The position numbers and the translations under genes were made by a program. A stretch of DNA of 64,000 nucleotides, taken from positions 10,045,387 through 10,109,386 of the forward strand of contig NC_064034.1 in the NCBI RefSeq assembly GCF_932526225.1, in the 5' to 3' direction. Shown here piece after piece: positions 11,122 to 22,400 of the stretch. Under the pieces are notes generated by a model. It did no database searches. It saw nothing but the letters and a program-made list of their open reading frames with translations, and was not told where the DNA came from. Every line of letters starts with the position of its first letter. The stretch's first letter is position 1. This DNA is from Nematostella vectensis (taxonomy: Eukaryota; Cnidaria; Anthozoa; Actiniaria; Edwardsiidae).

Positions 11122-13443
11122 GCATTTTTTAAATAAGCTGATAGAAAATCCTAAATTAAGATTTGTTGTTAGGATTGTTAGGACAAAAATATCGAAGAGT
11201 AATAGATTGAAATAGTTGTATAATTCCATAAGTGGCAAAGCTGTAAATAAATGGTTGTAGTCAATACCCCAGATATTTACAAATACTGTAATTCTGAAAG
11301 AAAGCCTAGACTTGAGGAAGACAGGCACGCCAGAGGTACACAAGTTATTCATAACTTTTATTCTCAGATTTCTAAAGCAGTAAATGCACGCTACTCATTT
11401 TAGGGGAACTATCTATCCATAAAAGCGGTCCTTGCTACATGCCTGCTCATAGTTTTTTTGGAGGGGGAGGGGGTGGCTTCTCAAGGTTTCTCTTATTTAA
11501 GCAGCCCTTCCAGTCAAGTAGGATTGTTTTTCTTACCTCCCCCTGATGTACATCTGCACCTCCTTCCCTCCCCAGCTAAATATGTAGCATAGGTGAAGGT
11601 GTATTATACTGACTATGCCTTTGAACATGTACTGTCAATGTTTTTCTCCACAAGGCAAAACTGAAAAAGTTGTCTTGCACTTGAACTCCATCTATTGTAA
11701 ATATGCAGTCTTGTATTTAAATAATTAAAAATTCAAATAAAATGTGTAGTATGAATGCAGTATGAATACCCCTAATGACAAAAGTCCATCACATCTGATA
11801 CCCCTTCTAAACATGCATTCTTCTTACAAATTTTTCCCATTCTAACCCTACCACTTTATTGTGAAGATTTTTGTGAGGGTAGCTGTTTCCCAATCATGCC
11901 AATTGAGCCAATTCCAAGCTCTTTTCTGTCTTATGAAGCCTAGCAACAGCTGGAAATGGAGCCTAATTAAGATGTTAACATGAAGAAATGAAAGAAGTAC
12001 AAATAAGCTACAAAATCACCTTTAATGACCACTTCTGTACACTTTTATCAGGACAAAATGCCAGGTTATTTTTGTACATGTATTTACAAATGTCATGTTA
12101 ATTTTCTTTTCAATACTTGATTAGATTCTGTGCTCACTGTGAATCGACGTATCTGATAAATCCAACAATTCTTGTTGGTATGGGCAACTTACAATACAGA
12201 CAGAACAATGGACAAACTAAAGGACACAAGACTAAATAGGTTAAACAAATAGACAAGAGACCTTGCAAAATTGTAAAACCTCCATATAAACGCCTTACTG
12301 GATTGTATCCCATATACATTATCTAATCCTTTTAGGCAATGACTTGCTTTTATAAGCAATTGCACAAATCTATGACACTTAAAATCCTAAATAAATTGTA
12401 ATTACAACAGCATAACCAGAAACAACTTATACATCATTTTGTGTTATATTACTTTTCTCATAAATGCAAAATTAACTCTAAATTTCTCCATACAAATATC
12501 ATAGATACAAGCCTAAGGAACATTTCCTGTGGCCAAATTTAAATTTGCTAATAATGTACAAATATATACAACTTTATTCCAATAATTTGTACATAAATGT
12601 TCTCAAAAATATACTCAAGCCTCTGGAAACAAAAAATATGCAAAATACACAAATCTCAGAACTGAGTGGAAACATTATTTGTGGCAGCATAAATATGTTA
12701 AGAACAAGGCACTAAATGTGATGGAATCAAGAAGGGAAAAAAGGATCAGATGCAGTCAATTTAGAAAATTTCCTGGTCAGCCCTCTTTATTGTAGGCTTT
12801 GATTCAGCATGATAAGAATAATTAAACTCTACCATGTTCCTCGTCACAAGTAGTGCTCAACATGCTCTTATCAGAAAACAGGCAAGGTGACATACCAAAA
12901 AAACTAATTTCCTCATGCAGAGAAGCAGTTGACAACTGAAACACATTTTAGCACAAGCCAGCTGTAATGCATAACTACAAAATATTCTTTTGCAAGGTTT
13001 CTTTTTCAACATTATTTACGAGACCAGCCCTAATGCTATAATAATAATTCTACATGACCTGCAGTATTTTAGCAAACTCACCTACAAAACCAATTTCAAA
13101 TAACAGCACCTTAACAGTACCACTATCCATGTTAATATGCAGCAATGAGCACTTAATACAAAAAAATATATAAAACAATTAAAAACACCAAAACCTTACA
13201 ACTGCTTCTAGTAAAACAACCAAAGTAATAGGGAGTCTTGATTGTAGTTCATGGAAATAGAAAAGAGGAAAAGCCCATGAGCTTGGATGGTACATGTTAC
13301 CATGCCTGTCTTCCTTCCCACCCAACACATCACCAGGATGGAAAGAGTAGGTCTGTTCAATATTATAATACATACAATGGATTACGGCTTATTGATACTA
13401 ATATAATGCTTTCTGTACAGATTGGATACTTGAATTATAACTA
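11122..13443. other. Intergenic between two convergent genes
   Basis: AT-rich sequence between the 3' ends of SARAF (plus) and the LDL-receptor gene (minus). It probably contains the long 3' UTR of the latter; minus-strand AATAAA candidates occur near 12571 and 12785. Minus-strand ORFs here (11092-11352, 12134-12319) lack splice sites and similarity. No gene seen. Confidence 0.45.
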
Positions 13444-16400
13444 TTAGCAACTACTCATTTCTGTTTCATTCCGAAAAGAACTCTGAAAAAAAAAAGGAAA
13501 ACAAAGTTATTTTTAAGCAGCAAACAATTATTGAATAAGGTTTTAGTGATATCCAGAATAATCAATGTTGAGAAAAGTGAAATCAGAATCAATGATCGAT
13601 TCAGTAAACACACTTTCTAGGAAACATAATTTCTTCCTGATTTGCACAAAGGCCTCCACTTCTCATAATTGAATCTTTGCGCCCTAGGCCCAAGATGCAT
13701 TGCGAGCGTAGAATCACTAATCTGCTAGCTGATAATTGGCTTGCTGTATCAGCTAGCTGATTAGTGAAGACCCTCAGAATGTGAGATTCTCAAATAAAGT
13801 GTCTAAGCCAATCAGAATCGACATAGTGAGCACAATGTACAATTAAAAAGTATTATACAACAAGCAATCAACTAAACACAACATTTTCTTTGAGTTGCTA
13901 TGATCTGCCTTGAAAAAAACTAACAAAATTTTTAGTGCTTCTGTTTTTCTCATGAAGGATACAACATATTATACAACATATATTTCATTGATATTCAGAA
14001 TAATCAATGTTGAGAAAAGTGAAATCAGAATCAATGATCGATTCAGTAAACACACTTTCTAGAAAACATAATTTCTTCCTGATTTGCACAAAGGCCTCCA
14101 CTTCTCATAATTGAATCTTTGCGCCCTAGGCCCAAGATGCATTGCGAGCGTAGAATCACTAATCTGCTAGCTGATAATTGGCTTGCTGTATCAGCTAGCT
14201 GATTAATGAAGACCCTCAGAATGTGTGATTCTCAAATAAAGTGTCTAAGCCAATCAGAATCGACATAGTGAGCACAATGTACAATTAAAAAGTATTATAC
14301 AACAAGCAATTAACTAAACACAACATTTTCTTTGAGTTGCTATGATCTGCCTTGAAAAAAACTAACAAAATTTTTAGTGCTTCTGTTTTTCTCATGAAGG
14401 ATACAACATAATCGGCCATACTATGACAAGAATAGAATACCTTGCCTAAAATGTTTCTCACCAATAATGCTTGACAGCGTCCTCTGTGGGAGTGTCCAAA
14501 GTGTATTGCGAAGTTATCTAATGAGCTGTTAGATTCTGTAGTCTTCTTATAAACAGGATTGTCAAACGTCATAGTTCTGTGAGTACTTTAAGATAGAGAA
14601 GAAAAAAAAAATGTTAGTTTTGCATCCAAATTATAACAAATGTCAATTACAGAAGCAATTAAAAAAGATAAGAATCTTATCGGACAGAGAATCACTACCT
14701 AGCATGCAGAGGAAATGTACCCCCTTCCCCACCCCCCAAAAATAAAATAATAAATAAACAAATAATAATAAAATAGTGTCTTGAGTGTAACTCACTTTCT
14801 TTGTATTCTTCTGTAGATTAGGCACCCAACAACAAGTGCAACGACAAGAATTATAACAATGACTCCAACAGCTATTCCTATTGTTGTACCTAAAGAATGA
14901 AATAAAAAGCATCTTAGTTTCCTGCTGACAATGTTTTACTAGTCTGCCCTATATTTTAGTACAATATTATCAAATTGAATACTAGATACAGTAACATCAA
15001 ATTTGTCCATACTCAGATCTTCTGCAGCTGTCTGTTCTTTACTGCTGTCATTTGGGTTTGGAATACCTCCATCCTGTTTTTTCAGCTCACAGTGTTTCCC
15101 ATAGTAGGCAGGCGGACATCTGAAAATATTCAACACAACAAAATTTATGACTGGTAAATAACAAAAACAAGGAATTATAGGATGTAAGCCCAGTAACTAG
15201 GCTCATGCAAGCCTACTTAAGTATGGAAGAACGTTTGTGTACTTACATGCATTCAGGTAGCTTATTTTCACCACTATCATGGCAAGTGCCATTATTAAAA
15301 CAGAAGTTGGGTTGGCATTTGAAGGCAACTGGAAAATAGTAATTTACACATCACAGTTAAACAACTGCTATCTCAACTTTAAATTAATTCCTTGGTCCCA
15401 ATGTAACAATTCAAAAGTCCTTTTTACTTAATTTACAATTTCCTTCTCTAACACACTAAGACAACAAGACACCTGAAATCTTCAGTCAAACAATGGTTTC
15501 CTTAATTTTTCATACAAATCCCAGCTGCAGGTCTGGTAATACAAGCATGACACAATTACTGACAAACTCACTGCCTTTTGCTGACCTGACAAACTTCTTG
15601 CAGGGGCAAACAGAATGAGACACCACAACAGCATCATCAACTGGGAAATGTTATAAAATATAGAGGTACTGAAGCGTGGATGTCTAGTGACAAGAAAACT
15701 GGTTTCTTACCTGATGTGTTGCAGGTAGCGCTGTCCTCTAACAGGTTGATGTTTGGGGGGCAATGACAGGTGTGTGATTTTGGGAGAGGAGCCAGCAGGC
15801 ATGTATGGCTGCATCCTCCATTGTTTTCACCACATGGGTTGGAAACTAGCCAACAACAAAATGAAAAAGAAAAACCTCAGCAACAGGTGGCAGACTCCAC
15901 CCAACAGAATATGTCATAAAAAGGTGACAGCTAATAAAGATTCACAAAGAAACAAGAACTAAGGGTTGAAAATGACCCTGTAAAAAGCCTTATAATATAT
16001 AGCATGGATGGGGATGACACATTCTCTCCTCTAGTGGCATAATGTAATCACAGGAATTAGGATACTTTGTCAACGATTTCTTTATAAAATAAACAAAATT
16101 AAATCCCCAATTTGTGTTGAATATTTAATGAAAGCGATAAAATATCTCTAACCTTTATCTGAAATGTCTCCTGCCTTCTGAGTTAGCGAAATCCTTTTTT
16201 AGTTGTCTCTTGTTATATTTCTATTTCTCGTCTAAAAACCCTAGCGATCGTTGTTTTCAAGTCTCGAAACATTTGAATGGTACTGTGTAACCATAGCCTC
16301 TTTAGTGTTCGTGACAAGCCCGAGCCCTCTCCGAACCTAACTTTGTATTTAGGTTCTATATAAAATAAGGAGGGAGTGAAACAACGCTCGATTCCATTGT

Positions 16401-19400
16401 ACCAAAACCTGCCTAGTTACGGCCAATGTTGTTTTGTTGGTATGAGACATGATTGATTGACAGCTCACTTTCTCTTTGAACTTATCGCGCCGCTGACACA
16501 CACCTGAACATGCGACAAGTGAGTAGATCAGGGTTTATTTTTTAAATGTTTCTACGGACCGTTGCATTTCTTTATCCAAAAAGTTAAATGGAAGCCGATC
16601 ACCAGATAATAATTTGATTTGCTCAATCCCCCTTCTCCACTTCTCCAATAAAAATAAAACACTTTGCCCTCCGTCAATAACTTGCAACATTTTCTTTTGT
16701 TCCGGGTAAAAGTTCAAATTCATGTGGCAGTTATATGACATATTTCGCTATTTGAGCGGGAAAACATTGCTTTTTCCCGCCTAGACAAAATTAGCCCATG
16801 CACTATTAGCTATGCACATATTTACACTGATGGAGAAATTACACAGTAGAATAAAAAAATTGAATAATATTACCAATAGCCTCATTCAGATTTGTGTTTT
16901 TCTCCTGTTCCCACTGTGCCTACCCCACCACCTACATGTATGGGTTTTCTTCCCCTTGAAGGTAGTCCTTTTAGTTATTCTTTTATTGCAGTATCTACAA
17001 TTATGTCTGTTATATCTAAAAGACTCACATTTGGGCTGTTTCTGCTGCTGGTAAACATGGATATCCATTGGTGAATAAAGCCCACTGCACACCAGAGATC
17101 TGTCCTTGCCATTGAACTTATTGGCCTTGTAAATAGACTCTTTGACCCAGTCTGTCCAGTAAATATAATCTTGGAATACAGTTATTGCAAATGGGTGGTG
17201 CACACTGTCACTGGTAATCACTCTTCTTGCTGTGCCGTCAAGATTGGCACACTCTATTGTGTGTTCTTTTGCATCTGCCCACCAAATCTTGTCTATCGTG
17301 TAATCAATGGTGAGGGCATTGGGCCAAAGGATGTTTGTGTTTACAATTTGGAGCCGTGTTTTAGGGTCACCATTCATTCCACAGCGTTCAATCTTTGGCT
17401 CTTCACCCCAGTCGGTCCAGAACATGTATCTTAAATAAAAGAAAGACCTCCATAAAATGCATGCTATGACAAAAAGACTACAGACAAACTGTAGAATACT
17501 GTAATTTTATGCCTGTGTAGTTTAGCTGACATTTCAAGCTACTTTGCTTGGACGAAGGAATAATGCCTAAAATGAAAGTGAAACTACAGTTCCCTGTTTT
17601 CATAGAGGCCTAAAACATACTATTAACGCTGTTTTTTTTGCACATCATTGAGAAAAAAAAAACCAACATAACCAAAGTTTTTTTTGTTTATTGTTGCACC
17701 TTGAAAAAACAACATTCTTATAGTACTTACCCAATAGCTGGGTACACAACAATTGCACGAGGCTCTTGTAAACCCGTAGTGATCAGCCGCATTCTCTCCC
17801 TGCCATCAAGATTAGCCACCTCAATCACATCAGTACCAGTGTCTGTCCAGTACAACTTCCTATTGACCCAGTCAACTGCGATACCATCAGGTGTAAGCAG
17901 AGACATGTTCACTATCGTCTCCACTGCCGAACCATTGTTTAAAGGAGCACTTTTAATGCTTGCCTCAATGACATCCGACCAGTAGATAACTCCAGTGGCA
18001 AAGTCATAGTCTAAAGCAATAGCTGCTCTCAACTTTGGAACCACTTGAGTGAAGTCAGAGGAGTCCATGACAAGCCGACGGATGTCCTGTCGGTTGGTGA
18101 ATAACAGGAAGGGCTTGTCTCCTAGTGCCTTGCAAGTTTTTTTATCAGGTTCCAATCTATAGCCTTCCATACATGTACACTTGTAGCTGCCTTTGGAGTT
18201 GAAACACATCTGGCTACAAGATCCAGGAATAGCACATTCATCAACATCTGCAGATAAAAATATGATAGAGATTAGACTAAATTTTTTTTCCAAGCTTATT
18301 GCCTGATTGCGAATTGAAAATTGCAGTTATTCTGAAAATGCTCTTACCTCTACATGATTTGGGGTCATCTAGAGCCACCTTATACCCAGGCCGGCATGAA
18401 CAGAAGTACCCTGTCTTAGTGTCATTGCAGTAATGCTGGCAGGGGCCATTGTTGTCCTTACATTCATTGATAACTGGGCAAATTACAGAAACATTAGAAA
18501 AAGCAGATTTGAAGGGTGGTTTGGCTACTATTATGGATATGTGTTTGATGGGTCAGGGACTTAATCCCAGAAGACTTGTAGGGCGGTTTGGTAGCTAAGG
18601 ATGTGTGTTTAATGGTTTTTAACTTAACAGGGCCCTGATAAGAAGCTTAATGATGTTAGGGTTGGATTTCAATAGGGAAAGACATGTACGCTATATTTTT
18701 CATACGAATTCGAACATGTGGTTTCTGCAGCTGAAATTTAAGACACTTTAAGACAGATTTTAAAAATTGTGCATGGACTTGCACAAGTATCATACTTTCC
18801 TTAGTGACAAATAAATAAATTAAAGCATAGAGTTTCTGAACATTTATCTGAAATTTTTGGATAATAAGAATTTTTAAGACCATCATCAAATCTTTTTTCC
18901 AAATTGAACATTTTAAGACTTTTTAAGGACCCACAGAAACCATGAACAAAAGCATAAAAGAGATATCACTGGCAAAAAGAATAAGGAAACTCTTGGCTGA
19001 GGTATATTTTAGTTTTTTGAGTATTGTACCATTTATAAACATGATGCCTTCCTGATTATCACCATCTAATAATATTCATTTCAGTATGTTTACTAGAAAT
19101 ACTGGTGATTTTATTCAACACAGATCAAATCGACCAGATACTTTAGGAGCCAAAAATGGTTTTAATATAAACAAATCTTGAAATCTACTAACTGCAAGTG
19201 GCTTTAAAGGACTTATTTGTACTTACAGCAATTATCAGGTTCATCAGCTGAATTAGTGCAATCAACGGAGCCATCACAAACTTTGCTTTCTGGAATACAC
19301 TGCTTTGAGGACCCACATTGGAATTCACCATCTTTGCAGATACTGGGAGGCTTCGTAGCTAAAAGAGAAAACATCCCTTATAAGTTCAAACCTGGGGCCT

Positions 19401-22400
19401 TAGGCTGTACATTCTCCATACAGACCTCACTCTCAGTTAATAAGTAGTTAGTAAGCCCACATAACATTCAACAAGTTCTGAAACATCAGAAACATACTCC
19501 CCATGTCTTGACTAGGAACTGTTTCCATTTCAGAAGAGGTGAGAGGCCCCATATGCTGATGCCCTTACATACTGAGCCACCTGTGACCCCACATCCAAAT
19601 AACGGTTCCTTAGTACTTACGGCAATCAGCTTCATCACTGTTATCCAGGCAATCATTGTTGCCATTACATCTATCTCTCATTGGGATGCATCTCTTGTTA
19701 GCACAAGTGAACTGACTAATATGGCAGGCAGAGGAGTCTAAATCATGGTAGAGAATAGAACAACTTGTTGGTATTAATTTAAACTTGTTGGAATTGATCC
19801 AAGAACAGAGGCTTCTCTAATATGAAATACTTTTTAGAAAAGAATTTTTTTTGGAGAGTAAGTCTGTCAGCCTCCATTTTATCTTCCTAAAAAAATTGAA
19901 AATCTTCCATTTCACTGGCTGAGTTGGGGAAGCTATTCTGATATTTTAAACTTAGTAAATGAGGTAGAAGACTTTGTTTTTTTTGAAGGTCATTTGGATA
20001 TTTTATCCAGTGTCTTTCAATACTGAGTGAAAATAATAACAAAGAAGTGGTTAACAAGGGCTCAAATAGCATCAGCTAAGCAACCACAAGCTTGGAAGCA
20101 TTGTGTGAGTCTGAAGTAATAACTGCTATGATATGCTATATTTTGCCTTGTAAACAGGGATGTGTCACATTGGTGGCATTAATTTCTGTGCACACTTCAT
20201 GTTAACATCATGGCTTTAGACTGAAAAGTACTTACGACAGTTGTTTTCATCAGATTTGTTTAGGCAGTCAAACTCCCCATCACACACCCAGCTCTTATGA
20301 ATACACTCCCCCGTTGAGCACTGGTACTCTGAGGACTTGCAGTACTGGGAGCTATTTGGGCAGTTGATCTCATCTGAATTATCGGCACAGTCTCTATCAC
20401 CATCACACCGCCATCTACTCAGGATGCAGCGCTTATCAGCACAGGTAAACTCATTTGGACGACATGTGTGTGGTGCTAAAAAGAGGAGAGAAGTTGACTA
20501 TGTGGAAAGCACAGCATTGCCAATTCTTGCTGAAAGGATCAAAATATAGTAAACAAACAAAAGCTTGTGACTTACGACAATGGTTTTCATCAGAGAAATC
20601 ACCACAATCATTATCTTGATCACAGACCCACTGCTGTGATATACATCTCCCATTGCCGCAGGAAAACTCATGAGGCGCACATGTCTTGTTACCTAGAGAG
20701 AATAGAACAAAATAAGTGTGTGTAAACACTCTTTCAATCTATTCGTAATGGAGCTGATTCCATTTTAACACCGAGAACTCCCCAATTAAGAAACCAACCC
20801 ACAACAGAATCAACCCTACGTAATCATAGTGTATTTGTGTTGCAAGATATTTTCCTCAGGTAGGTTAGATGCTTACAGTAGATGGTACTTCTGAAGGGGG
20901 ATTGTGAACCCCTTTCTCTTAAAAAAAAACTACTGGTACATCCAAGAAAAAAGCTGTACTAGTACTAATGATGGCTATAATCAGTCAAAAGAACAAAGAT
21001 GAACTCACCACAATTTAACTCATCTGTTCCATCACCACAGTCATCATCCTGATCACACACCCATCTCTTGACAACGCAGATGCCATTACCACAGGTGATC
21101 TCATTCTCAGAACATGTCATTGTTGCTAAAAATCAAGAATTAAACTCACTTAACCACAATGCTCTATATCACATGAAATATCCTCACCCTTGAGCAGGGC
21201 TGAAGCATTTATATGATGCATTTTAACATGAAACGAAATGTTTTTGTATAGAAAAAATTAACACTGCGAAACATGATCAAATGTTCTTCACATGCAACTT
21301 TCTTGTAGTACTGAGCTATCACGCCAGCCACAATTTACCCTTACTTACATATACAAACTATTCAAAATGGGTGGTAAAACAGTCATTTTATAAATCATTA
21401 AAAAGTGAAGTAAAGTCCTCTAATCATTATTTGTTTTTATTCTTAAAAGAGCCTTGCAAATCTGTGTGTCTCATACAGGGTAGCGTTGCCAAGGTTAACA
21501 CAACATATCTAATTTTCTCACTAAGTTCTGTTCCAAACAAAACAAAACAAATGAGCTACCTAGTATCAAGTAAATCAAAGGTAGATGAAGCGGAGAGCAT
21601 TCTCAATCCAATTATTGGACCCATTTCTAAAATTTGACTTGAATACAAACAAACAGGATGACTTTATGCCAATGTTTCACATACCACAGGAATTTCTTTC
21701 ATCACTGCCATCATGACAGTCATCATCTTTATCACACACCCACCGCCTGGGTATACACCGGCCATTTGTGCACCGGAACTGGGTGTCTGGATTGCATGTT
21801 GCCTTTGCTGTGGATAAAAGAAAAAAAAAAAGTTCTTAGTATTTGGGTTCCTTCACATAGAAAATGCATATATTGTATATTCTACATAAACAGTCCACAA
21901 GGTGTGAAGAGTGCAGATACCAGTTTATTGTAGATGATAAACATAATCTGTCATCTATAGATACAATGCAAATCTAGACTATAGAAACAATATAATCTCC
22001 ACGCATTTTCTGGCAAAAAAAAAAAATGGAGAAAACTGGAAATGAAATCCTGGAAAAAAAATATATAATATGCAATATTGGTAAGGTTAAGTAAAAGGTA
22101 AATGTAATTAGCTAAAGATAAAAGCATAATGGAAAAATGGGAAAAGTACAATGTGCAAATTCCAAACACCAAACATACCTAAACATATTTATTGAATCAC
22201 TTAATTTCTAGAGGCCTTTCATAAACAAAGAAATGCTTCATAAAAATGTCAAGTAAATTTTGACGTAATATAATAGTCATCCATAGTACTTTCCAGTTCT
22301 AACTGACTGGTTGAATGCTGAGAAATTTCCTACTGATATATATACTTCATAAAAATGCAAACTTTGGACCTAATGTGGTAGTTGTTCTAGTATTTTCCAG

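Noticed and set aside
14643..14912. 89-codon minus-strand ORF over the membrane exon
   Set aside because: Wrong frame; the correct frame of 14796-14889 gives the hydrophobic helix [14 protein letters not shown].
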